Part shown: one piece after another, positions 48,499-60,400 of the stretch
How the letters are laid out: every line of letters starts with the position of its first letter
How positions within the stretch are numbered: the stretch's first letter is position 1
Source of the DNA: Telmatactis stephensoni
Lineage: Eukaryota > Cnidaria > Anthozoa > Actiniaria > Isophelliidae
Assembly (NCBI GenBank): GCA_029948255.1
Contig: JALIZF010001884.1
Coordinates: forward strand, 992,001 to 1,056,000
Direction: 5' to 3'
DNA: 64,000 nt
The notes under the pieces: model-generated
What the model saw: only the letters and a program-made list of their open reading frames with translations
Told to the model about the DNA's origin: nothing
Database searches by the model: none
Made by a program: the position numbers and the translations under genes

Positions 48499-49690
48499 GA
48501 TGGACTAGCTAGAAACAGACTGTTTGGATAATACATTCGTACTGGCATTATTACATGTATTGTTCAGACTGCATGCTCCAGTGGTTACTATAGAATTTAT
48601 AAAGCTTTTAGACTTGGATCATAAAGACACATGAACGGCCTGTAATTAGGTGATGTTTAACCCCGTCCGATGGTTAACCGATTATATTTCAACAGGAAAG
48701 AGCAGCCGAACAATTATCGATCGGAGGCGTTTCCGTACCATAGGGGTCAAGATTGGTCAAGAGTTGTCGGTGAGGAGTTGTCGGTGACGAAGTGCTGTTG
48801 ATGACGAATGTCGTGTTCGGTGTCGAGTTCTCGGTGACGAGTTGTCGGTAATCGAGTGACGTCTTGTCCGCGTTGACGCAGCCACAAACAGCTTCTAGCA
48901 AGCGCTAAAGAAGGAAAGGAGAACTCGTGAACCAGAGTGCTCTCGTTAACCATTCTCCAACTTTCGTCATGTTTTTCATCCGACTTCAGGAGACAGTTAT
49001 ATCGTACCTGTAAAAGATCATCCGTGAGTGCATTCGCCATGCAGCTTCATTCCTTTAAGTGAGTCAGTTAAGGTCCAGCACAGAAAGATTGACAATTTCC
49101 ATGCAAAAGCAAACTAACGAGTGAAATAGTTGCGGCTGCGTCGGTGTTATGAAGGGATGAATGAAAAATACAATAAGGGATGAATGAAAAACTTGTGACA
49201 CCATAAAAAAGGAGATAACTTACTTATCTGTAAGTTATTTCCCTTTTTACGGTGTTGCAAGTTTCCAATTTCCATGCAACTTGATTTGCGCGTCATCAAA
49301 ATAACTTTATCTAATCATTCAGTAGTTATTATTATTTTTAATGTGTGTTGAACCTTTTCTTTTGTTGTTACTTACTATAACGCGGATCTACAATAAGGCA
49401 ACCGCCGCCCAGTTAATACACTCAGTTGGTGAGCGCCGGTACATCTGCAAATGATTAGACCTTTATGTCTTCTCGGATAAGGACGTTAAACCGTAGATTA
49501 GGATCGCATTTTCTTAGTTGAATTTGCATGCAGAATGCACAGTATACAATACTGTAACGGGCTGGGTGTTCCAGTCTCACTGTGTAAAATAGGCTGAAGG
49601 GAAGAGTTTGAGACAAGAGTGAGCCTCATCATGCAGGTTAATAACAACTGAGAAAACAAAGCTGCACGCATTTTGAACGGTTGTCCGATA
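48499..49690. other. Intergenic region, 578-aa gene to THTPA
   Basis: It contains a patch of degenerate GTTGTCGGTGACGAG words (48755-48870) and a repeat shared with the window end (49115-49260). A possible tiny minus-strand exon (M-A-N-A-L-T-D-D-L-L-Q, 49040-49008) ends at a plausible gtacga donor, but I cannot link it to any gene. Confidence 0.45.
49115..49260. repeat. GGCTGCGTCGGTGT repeat, copy 1
   Basis: ACTAACGAGTGAAATAG...GGCTGCGTCGGTGT...ACAATAAGGGATGAAT matches 63765-63870 (ACTAGCGAGTGAAGTA...GGCTGCGTCGGTGT...ACAACAAGGGATAAAT). It ends in a small hairpin, GATAACTTAC / GTAAGTTAT. Confidence 0.6.
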
Positions 49691-49696
49691 TTTATT
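49691..49696 (-). terminator. Polyadenylation signal AATAAA of THTPA
   Basis: AATAAA on the minus strand, 49 bases past the THTPA stop codon. Confidence 0.6.
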
Positions 49697-49744
49697 GAGT
49701 AGAATATAAACTTACAAGAAGACATTTCTGTGAACGACTGTCAG

Positions 49745-50839
49745 CTACTGATTATGGTTTCTCAGTATCCCATGAGCGACAAGTTTGCTGTACAGACTTG
49801 AATTATTCAATCGCAAAAACTCTTCAAGCTTTCCTGGATACGTATGCTCCCAGTTGATTTCTGTAAAAAGATAAGAACCAATCAGATCTACAATAGACAA
49901 CCTTTCAAAAAAAAAAAAAAAAAAAAAAAAGAAGGAAAGAAAAAGACCCCCCCCCCCCCCGCCAATTTTGCGTACGGGATTGCGAGAATAAGCTACTAAC
50001 ATTTCTGACTGCGAGTCTCTCGTCTTTTACACTGTCAATGCAGAATAGTAAAATGTTGATAGGGTGGGTGGGAGGGAGAAAATTCCATTTCAAAATGAGC
50101 TCTAAAACAAATGTGTGCGCGCAACCTCGTTTGCTGATTGCACATCCACGAGTTACCAAATCTCTTATAAACCGCAGACACTCCTACCTGAGAAGGGGAG
50201 GGGGTATCTGAAGATCCTCGCATAAGCTGCAACGAAACGAAACTACTAGACTATTTTCCCGGTCCCTTGACACTTTGGGATTCATAGATCTAGATCAGAC
50301 AAGACTAATTTTCAAGTTTGCGTGCATTTACCTAATTTTTTCGCGAGACATTCAAGCTTAGTCTGAGCTGCTGGTATATCCTCTTCACTGTCAACTATGA
50401 TCTCGATTTCTCCAACCTTGTACCCAAAATTCACTACATCCAAATCTATGGTCACACCCTCAAGTTCATACTTTTTACGAGTGCTCTTGAAACTCGCCAA
50501 AACTTGCAAACCAAAAGTTTTTACCAAGTCATTCACTGATGCCATACTTTTAGTTCTTGGTGAAACATAGTCAGCTAATGCTTCTAATATATCTTTCTCT
50601 TCATCAAGTTCGCGGTAGGAATCAAAGACATCTTGTTTTTGAAGACTTTTTCCATAGTATTTCATTTCCCATACTCCGTTTCTTGTTCGAAGCCAGCAAT
50701 TTTGAAAGCTCAATTTGTAGTCTGGAAAATCATAATAATCGTCTGAAAATTCCTTTTCTTTGACAAAAATGGCGCCTTCTTGTTTTAATTTCTCTATGAA
50801 ATCTGGAGCTACCAGAAATTTTTTCTCGATTTCGATCAT
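49745..50839 (-). CDS. THTPA: Thiamine triphosphatase (CYTH family)
   Basis: Hydrolyses thiamine triphosphate to the diphosphate in the cytosol. Two coding exons on the minus strand, 50839-50332 and 49860-49745, joined in phase 1; 207 aa (vertebrate enzymes about 220-230). The N-terminal E3-x-E5-x-K7 signature (M-I-E-I-E-K-K-F) is the metal/phosphate-binding motif of CYTH phosphatases. Further tunnel residues are visible in Y-Y-D-F, W-L-R-T-R-N-G-V-W-E-M-K, Y-R-E-L, and the strand E-G-V-T-I-D-L-D followed by V-G-E-I-E-I-I-V. The start ATG at 50839 places the signature at the extreme N-terminus, as in relatives. It is divergent from ELMO with starts 586 bp apart. A homopolymer block (A tract then C tract, 49908-49960) lies 48 bp into the single intron. 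Confidence 0.9.
49908..49961. repeat. A tract followed by C tract
   Basis: About 23 consecutive A, a short GAAGGAAAGAAAAAG spacer, then 14 consecutive C, within the THTPA intron near the exon 2 acceptor. Such tracts are prone to sequencing length errors. Confidence 0.95.
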
Positions 50840-51424
50840 TTTACGTGTTTTCAAATGTTTATTTTGAAAGTTGGCGCGATTTTATATTTCCGCCATCTTG
50901 GAGTTGGAAACGCGAAGTGCATCATGGTAGGAAGAGGTTCATATTTTTGACACTCCCTACCCCCCAAGGAAAAGTCTCCTAACATCGATTATTCACTCAT
51001 TATGCTAAAAATCCAGCCAAAGTTGGTTTCTCCCAAATTATCAATAAGTTATATTTATGGTGTAAATTGTTAGTGATTAAATTAAAAAATCGATACTATT
51101 TTTGATGCGTCAAATTTATTACCCAGTAGGAGTAGGGTCCGTAGTTGACTTTCCATTCTGGTATGCCAGTCGGAAGTTAACAAACAGTTAACAGTCTGGG
51201 ATCTTAAATCTTGTTTTTCTGGCTTTATATGTTGTGAGATGAAGTTGTTAAATCCAATTATTATCCTACGGTGTTAATTCAGCCGTTTTGTGCAGCCAAG
51301 GATAGAAATTTATTTTTCTTCTTTCGTGTATTTGGCATCGGTCTTTGGTCAAGTTGTCACTCCCCTTGCCTCACAAGTCTTCATGAGAGAACTAAGCCGT
51401 GATTTTCAATAATTTTAGAGAACT
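50840..51424. promoter_or_regulatory. Divergent promoter THTPA / ELMO
   Basis: A 585-bp gap between oppositely oriented start codons. CCGCCATCTT at 50890-50899 is a YY1 core site 51 bp upstream of the THTPA ATG. The ELMO ATG lies only 6 bp after an acceptor (AATAATTTTAG, ending 51418), implying a non-coding first exon for ELMO inside this region. No TATA box is evident. Confidence 0.55.
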
Positions 51425-54400
51425 ATGAGTGCTGGAGTTGTTAGAGTAGCTATCGAAAAGGAAGGCCAGCTACCTCAACTTATAATTCTAGACCAGGTAT
51501 GATTTTAGAACAAAATTTGTGATCTATGCCTTTGATAAGGTCCTTGTTTTGGTGCATATATAAGTTACACTCGAATCATGTTAAGGTCAACTTGAATTCT
51601 CGTTTTAGACACAGCCCTTGGAAACTATTATCAAGGACACTTGTCTAAAGTAAGTATTAACTTATATCTTCCTCCGGTTATGATTTGTTGGATTTGTTCT
51701 ATGAGGGAGTATTTTGTTCCAGTCTTCCTATGATGTCCATTGCTCATCAAATCGAAAGTCACGAATATTGAAAGCCACAAAATTAAAGTTCCATTCCTAT
51801 TAAATCAGTATTCGAAAATTAATGGTTCTGAGTTGTTGATATTAGATTTGAAATAGAATTAGTCTATTGGAATCTGATAAATGGCATGAAATCAGTTGAT
51901 GTCAATTGGACATGCATGTATGATCAGAAAAATCCAAATAATTTGTATCTTGAAAAAAGAATGTTATTATCTTCCGTGTACATATATGTACGCCAACTCT
52001 TTTCTTCTAAGAACGAATATACAGTTACTTGAAATAATACCATTCTTTACAATGATTCTTTTCATTTATTAAAAATAACAATACCTACTAATAACTAATG
52101 TATAATTTTCTTTGTTGCATAGATGGGGTATCAGTATTCCAGAGCAGTATGCTTTCCAATATGCAGATTATAACTTATACATTACAGAAGAGGTAATAAT
52201 ATTTCCTGAGATTTAGCTGAGATGGTTCACTTTTAAGTATCTATTCACAATGCCTTTAGTACATGCATACAGGTCTTTTCATTTTCAAAGCATCACAGCT
52301 TTAGCCAGCCTGCTTTTATCAATATCTAAATTCATAGAGTGATGGCACTTAATCCGTGAAATAGGTATTAGTCTAACAGACATTAGTAGACACTATTTCC
52401 ATTGTTTTCTTTTGTTTTGATTAGACACTGACTATTAGATTTTGTTTCATGGATTAAGTGCCATATCACTCTACCTGCTTTCTTTATTAAACACTATGTT
52501 GATAACACATAAATCACTTATTATTTATATATTTATCTCTCAGTATTAACATAAGCTATCTTTTAGGAGTAAACATATCAAAGTACAGAAGGCTAGCCAG
52601 CTATATACTATTAGTCCCCTCTGGTAAAAACAAAGACTACCGATTAAAGTAGTGGTTTGGAAAGATTCCCATAGAATTGATCCACACCTTAAGCTAGTTG
52701 GAAAATTTCCTGCATGTAATTTACACTCATGCAATATAATATAGATAAGAAAAAATTTCAGGGAGGTTTTTTAAAGTTTATAACTTGTACATATTACACT
52801 GATGAAATGGTTTTCATTTATTTTTAGAATCGTTTTGATATAGCTAATGGCAATATTCTCAAGCTCACATTATCACCTGTAAGTATAGCTTAATATAGTT
52901 CCATGATAAATTCTAATGAAAGTAAAGAATATGTTTCATTTATATAATGCAAAAATAAGATGATAGATCTTATCTTAGATGTGAGTTACATGTAAATATG
53001 GCCCAGTTCAAAAGTCTAACTTTTGCTACGTCGAATGTATTGAAAATAATGGATAATTGGACAGCTGGTATTTGATGTTTTTAGATTCAACTTGGCAAAA
53101 GTTTGACATCTGAACTGAGCCCAAGATGCAAACCTGTCTGTGTATAAACAACATTTTTAGACCAGACATAAAGCAAGGAACAACTTACTTTCTGAGCTGC
53201 GTTTGTTTCATTTGTATCTTACAACAAGTCTTGTTTAATATATGGATCAGTTTAAATCTTATTTCCATCATATCTAAATTAAGATAAGGTGTGTAGTAGT
53301 TTTGCTTCTATAAATGGCCTTTCAGTTTAATAGTTCCTGCCCATTGAACTGCAATGTCTTTATTCAATAATATAAAGTCATAATCTGACATTATGATATT
53401 AATTGATTGATTATAATTATCGCAATAAAGGCAAAGCTTGCACAAGACATTTATGACAAATTACATTCTCATAATGTGGAAGATAAGAAAAGTGTCCTCA
53501 ACCAGCTTGCTAACATAGCAGAGGTGAGTGACCACATGCTGCCTTCTTAACTGAGTTATTAGACTGATTTAGCATACTTAACTTGATGCGAAAACAGGAT
53601 GAGAATGGATATGATTTATCACATCTGAAGAGGCCCGGCCCTGCATAACCAGAATAAGTGATGTGTGATCAAATTCTAAATTCTCCTAAATTATCTTTCA
53701 ATTCCAAAGGAGAAATTAGGGTTTGATCAAGGGAACCTTACTCCATTTTTGCACAGATGTCATATGCATTGCATGATGTTGTGGTACCACACAATGAAGA
53801 TGCCATTTTATTTGTTTTCATGTCCTCTTCTTACAGTGATATTATTTTTATGTGCGGCATCCTCATGCACACTGAGTCACAATTGCTACATCTTTCTATT
53901 GCCTCTTATAAATGTCACCAATCACTCAATAATTAGTAATTATTAAATGATGTCATCATATTCACAGGATCCTACATTTGCTGGTGAATTCATTAAAAGA
54001 AATGGATTGGGTCAAATTATTAGTATACTTGAAGGACGACCAGAGTAAGAATCTTTATGCTACATGTATTTCATCCAGTTCATAGCTGTGTGATTTGTGT
54101 TTTCATTTTCAACAAATTGCCAATAGATGTGGTTGGGTCCTGGTCAGGGCTGTAGCCACAATTTAAACAATGGTACGGTTTTTGTTAAAAGTTGGTCTGA
54201 TTTTTTTCGTTTTTCTGCATGGATTCATGCTTTCTAAACTGCTAGTAATAACAGTGGTTTTAATGGTAAAAGTTGGTCCGGTTGAAACCTGACTAACCAT
54301 ACTGGTGGCTACGGCCCTGCTGGTGCAGGGGGACTGGCAGCCAGCACATCTTACAATCATGTAGTTCAAGCTTCACCCATTGGGCAGGGATTTCTCACAG

Positions 54401-57400
54401 AGCTGTATCAAATGCTCTTTACCTGTATGACTTTAAAGGAAAAGAAGTTGGGCAGTTGTAGATTAAACATAAATTGTAGTGCAAATGTTGAAAATATTAT
54501 GTGTCCCAGGGTGTGTGTGTGTGTGGTTGGTTACTCCCCTATATTCACTATACGGGTACATTGTACATGCCACCAAACAGGGTATGATTTTCAGCATTTT
54601 TACTCTGGAACAGGGTCCATAAAATCGTAATCACTCTCTGGAACATGGTATCTATTTTACAAAGTTCGTAACTAAACATCAATTTTTAAGGAATATAATG
54701 AGTCAGGAAACCAGAGTAAATAACTTGATGTTAAAATCCCTTGTGTAATCAAAAACGTCTCAAAATCATTTATATGTCTTTTTGGAACAAGGTATTGTTT
54801 TAGAGTATTCCCTCTGCAACAGGATATTGATTTTGCATTTTGCTCTGGTGTAGGGTCAGGGTTTAAGGAGCCCAGTGGCACATCCCTATCCAAAACTGGA
54901 AGGAGTACCCCCGTGGGAATGCACCACAACAGCAGTGAAACTTCAATATAACAAACCAATTATTGCAGCAGTCCCTTGGAACTTCATTATTGAGCTTATA
55001 CTGTAATTTAGTTCATATATTTCTGTCAACAGAAGTCCAGAAACTATGGCCAGTGCATTAAAAGCTTTCCAAGAATTAATGGAACACCCTGGTATAAAGT
55101 GGGACATTCTTACTCATGGATTTATCAAAAATGTAAGCAGCTATTTCCCAAGTTCTCTTACTGGCATAATACATTGTACATCAAGCATTAATGGTTTTTA
55201 CAGTAATTGCAGCTACTATTGTGACCATCATTATCAATTTATCATTTTCTTTGTTATGACTGAAACATTTTAACTGATTGAATCATCTTACATGTATCAT
55301 TCAATCAATTCTTAAAGGCTGTTACACACAAGGGAGCTTTATCTTGCAATATGCTCCTCATGTATCCAATGACATGCAAAAACTTTTTTTGCTCTGCACA
55401 AGAAAAGTTTTGCTCCCTCCTCCTGCTCCTTGAAATCAATCTGGTTAAATATCAGGGAGCAAGCTCTGGGAGCATATTGTTACATGTAACAAGCTCCCAC
55501 AACATACTTCCTTGTGTGTACTGGTTTAATGCAAAATGACCTAGGAGCATGTTGTGAAGCATGGTGTAGGAGCAAGCTCCCTTGTGTGTTCTGGCCTTAC
55601 CGGTGATCTGTTAATATTCAATAATAGATATTGACCAATTACACTCAAGTGACTTCGAACAAAGGTTTTGGTTTAAGATTATTGGACAAGTTTCTTGCAG
55701 CCTTGAAAAATATATATCACATTCTTTTACTGCATGACTACCATGAGAACAACACAATGCTGCATTCAGGACCAGTTTTTTACCTGTTATTACATTTTCT
55801 TCAGAACACATCTGGCAATGTACATAGTCTTTTGCATTGTGTAACATTTTGCTAAATCTACCATCATTGCCATAATTCTCATAATATTTTCCTTTTCTGA
55901 TATCATCTTTCTTGGATTAAATTTCAGTTGACGGTATTTGTAAATAAAAAGACTCTTACTGATCCCACTGTATTAAAAAGATGTTTAGCTATTCTAGAGT
56001 CCACTGTATCAAACAGGTAAAGAAAGATCTTCAACATAATAATATGATCTTTTGCACACCATGTATGCAATAAGCTACAATGAATACCAGTGTCCATAAT
56101 AGCAGTGTGTCCATAGAGTAGATTTTGTATGACTGTGAAAATGGCACCGCACGATCATGGCACAGTTATAGTAGAAATTTTGAATGTTTTTATGGACAAC
56201 ATGGTACTGACACGGTCACGGTACAGCGCAGTCCCTTTCCCACTTATATGGAATCTACTCTAATAGCTGCTATACAGTGTACATGTGTGCACAAGGCAAC
56301 TTTATGCAGAGGTGTCCTTACAGTAAAAGTTCTAGTTGGTATCATCCCATAGATAGGGTGTAGTTCTGTTTAATATCAATACTGCTGCCCAGCTAAGAAA
56401 AATTGTTGAGAGCCAGATTTTTTGGACCCCAAAATTAAAAGTTAGCTGAGTGAGCCATTGTTTGGGCTCCTGGAACAATGAATATAGTGGCCCATGCTTG
56501 TATGTGCAATAAGGTGCAAGTGGCTGGATAAGTGTTTTCTGAGTGCATTTGTATGGAAAACTTCCTTGCTGGGGGGTAATTTCTCTAGGGATGTTCATTG
56601 AAGGGTTCCCTGTGAAAATGGCCTATGTAAGAGACATTTTTCTTTTTTTTTTTTCAATGGTCTAAATGATATCAACTAACTTTCCTATGCCAAAATATCG
56701 ATATCTGGACATCCATCAAAAAGTCACTTAAGTCGTTTTCACAGAGAACCCTTTGACTTTAAAAAGTTTTAATGTATACTACCATGTACTTCCTATTTCA
56801 TTTTCTTGCAGCTCGAGTCTTTATCCTATAGCTGAAAAAGAAATTAGTTTTGAGAATCTTGTACAGCATTTACACAGGTAGTCATTGTTTATTAGTTAAT
56901 AAATTATTACATGTAATAACCTATGTTATGCCTCCCATATGCAGCAACCATCAAAAATGTGAAGTCTAGTATGTGGTCCCTAAAAGAGTTAGTTGCCTAT
57001 ACTATGAGAAGTTCCAAATATATGATTGTATTAATAGTGATTTGAAAACTCTGTCAGTTTTTATATTTCTAGGAAATGTGGTCACTTACCAATTTTAATG
57101 AATTTAGGAATTAGGCTACTATACATTAATCTCCCCTCCCTCCCCCTCCCCACCATCCTGCTCTCCCTTCTCTCCCCCCTCCATTTAAGGGCCAAAACAT
57201 TATTATAACATACTGAGTGTTAACCTTGTTTCTTATTCTTCTGAATTTATAGTGGCAATCAAGATATCCAGTTAAATGCCATAGCTCTTATCAACACCTT
57301 GTTTTTAAAGACTGATCCACTTAAGAAAAAGGTAGACAAATACACAAAGTGAACTGACTTGTAAAGCCCATGTACATACTATAACAACAACATTAATTTA

Positions 57401-60400
57401 TTAGGATCCATTTGATTGTTTTAAAATTCAGTCAAATCTTTATTAAATGACTATCCTTGTTACATAAAAAGTGTCCACAGGAATCATTTACAGTCTGTGT
57501 TTAACTGTAAGTGTCCATCAAAATTAATATTAGATGTTTACAAAGTGGGCATATGCAGTAAATAGGTGAAGGTCATCTCAATTGCAATAGACTGAAGAGT
57601 CTACCGTGTATAAATAAAGTTATCTTATCTTATCTAATAGATCGAGTTAGATGTTTGTGGCAATAATTTCCATTATAATATGTATTTCTTTGTTTAGCAA
57701 TTTGCAGATATGATGCTTAAAACAGGAGTAAGGACATCGTTATTAAATGTAAGGATTGCATAATTCTGTCCATGCAAAGATGCTTGCAGGTGCTGATACT
57801 CCTACTCCTTTTCTCATCCCTGGGAGGGAGGGAGAGGAAACCTTGACCAGTGGAAACTAGTGAAGAAATAGAAAATGTGCATGTGTGCTGTGTATAGATA
57901 TGCCTTGTGTTTCTCTTAACACTTCTCTTGTGTTCTGATCAATCACCAAGCACAGTGGACAAGTTTTGTATTTCTTTTATAAAATACAACTGTTTTTAGC
58001 TCATTCAGTATTCATTTACACTGAATAAACTTCAAAAACTGCATGCATGTGCTGTGTGCATGTTTAACGTTCTCAGTATAGACATCCTTCAGCCAATGAA
58101 AGCACATTATGACGGTTATTTCATAATGCCAAAACTCAGCTACATGTATCTTGGACTTGCAAGGGAAGGCTATTTGAAATGACATTGATTGTTTTCCTAC
58201 CATCAGCAAATAATCCGTGCCAACAAACCCATCAAAAGTGAAATGGCACATCAGTTGTATGTCCACCAAGCACTCATGTTTAGTCTTCAGAATGAACGAT
58301 TAGCACAAGCAGGAGATCAGCGAAACCAGGTATTTTTGATCAAAAGCAAAGTTTAAATACAGTAAACTATAATACTAATCCCTCGAAGGGAGACACCAGC
58401 CTTTGGGCCAGCTCCATAAGACACAAAGATAAAAGTGGATATATTTATGTCAAGGCCAGTGAAAAGTGTCTACTACAAGGAAGTTCACTGGACTGGGTGA
58501 CTGTACATTGTAACTGATTTATAATGGTTATATATAACACCTGAAATTAATGTGATTTGTTAGGGAAAATAATATATTCAGCTGGCAATATCCCTACCAC
58601 TATTTAACCAATTTCCATGAAATTGAACTTGTTTTATGACCTTCATTCAAGATTGAGGATCAATTAATTGACATCAAGAATATATTTTTTTATGATGTCA
58701 CACTTTACCACTCCTATAGTTACTCTGTACAGTATATATCATATTAGTTCACATGAGTTATTGATTTGGATTTTTAGAGTTTAATAGAAGGCCTTGATAT
58801 TCTAAGAAAGACAGCATTTGAATCTGATGCAGCAGCAGGTGGACGTCCATTGTCACTAGCTGATAACCATCAGTGGGATTTCAAACGATTAGGATTCATG
58901 GTAGGTGAAAATTAGATCTGTTAACAGGGGAAGGTCCAAAGGATTAAATAAACCTAAGTGTTAGTATTAGGGAAGACTCTGTGCTCCCTTTTTTGCCGGC
59001 CAAGTCCCATGGGTTTTATGCCTCTTGTACAACACCTTGTTTTACACCCAGTTTCAAAATTACGCGACCTTAATGGTGATGGCTTGTCTGGATTTTAAGC
59101 TTCTGTCAATCAAATTGTAATGACTAGAATTTGTAAAATTTTAGCTTTCTAAATTCAGAAACAAAACAAACTTGAATTTATTGACAGAACATTTAGTATT
59201 TTCTGACTTTTGATGTAAATTTAAGCTTAATGCTTGAGGGAGAACAAATAGTCGGAGTTTTGATTGACGGTTAGTCAAAACACTGAAAAATCCATTCAAG
59301 TGTCGTCTGCAAAGGTTGCATAATTTTGAAAACAGGTGTACAATAGACTGTGTATAATACCGGTTCCAAATCTTTTAGCAGCCTAAATTCCAACTCTGGT
59401 AGTTTTGAACTTAAACCAAATACGTCTGCACATAATGTATTGTGGAGCAGTTTGAATAGTGTTTGTGAAATTGTTTGTTAATTATGTTGCTGTTTGTTGT
59501 TATAGTTGTTTGATAACTTAATATGTTGTGTATACGCACTGTATATAATTATATGTTTATGTGCTACTCATGAGCAAAAAAGGAGATACAAGTCCATGAA
59601 TGGAATGGTGCCCCCAATGGGAATCATGTTTTTTTTCCAGTATTTCAACAACCCTGTGCAGGACTTTACTGAAGCTCCACCAGGATTACTTCCTGTTCAT
59701 TGCATGATATATTTTGCACGCAAGCATCCAGACCAGTATATTAAGGTAATAACATGCATGAAATCAAGATTATTTCTAATCAGCAAGAATAGTAAGAGGT
59801 TATTTATGCCAATTGAAAATATTTAGTATCCAAACACTATCATTTAACAATGTCTTGAGTGCTTCTAAGTAGTATTTTTATGCTGTGATACTCACATTAG
59901 AGGAAAATTAAGATGAGAGTTTGAGGGCTCAACAAAAAATAAAAATTATGAAATATAGCACTGAGAATGGTAGGCAAATTTACTAGTTACACAATCTTGA
60001 ATATAAAAACCAGCCATGGATGTAAATATGTTCAGTGTAGTAGTTTTGTTATATCATACATTTTGCTTGCTTAAAGGTTGTACGTCAGAATTTTGCCCGT
60101 GGTGATGACAATGAGTGTCCATTTGCACGATCAAGTGTTGCCTTGACCAAAATGCTTTGTGAGGTGCTTAAAATCACAGGGGAACCACGTAAGTATGATA
60201 AATACATTTCTTTAATTTCAACAAATTCTACTTTGTGTGGATATTTGGGACAATATATAAGATTTATTTTATTCAAAACTGGTTTGTACATACAAATGTA
60301 GGTGTAATATTCTTCACCACAGTATTATTTTATATCTGTTAATTTGTTGACAGTATTGTAGAAAAACCTCCAAGCTTTGGATCAATAAATCCATCTTCAG

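Noticed and set aside
49008..49040. Possible mini exon M-A-N-A-L-T-D-D-L-L-Q on the minus strand
   Set aside because: The donor looks plausible, but no partner exon could be assigned; too short to support.
50840..50854. Upstream extension of THTPA by five codons
   Set aside because: The first codon there is TTG, not ATG. The ATG at 50839 puts the E-x-E-x-K motif at the N-terminus as in relatives.
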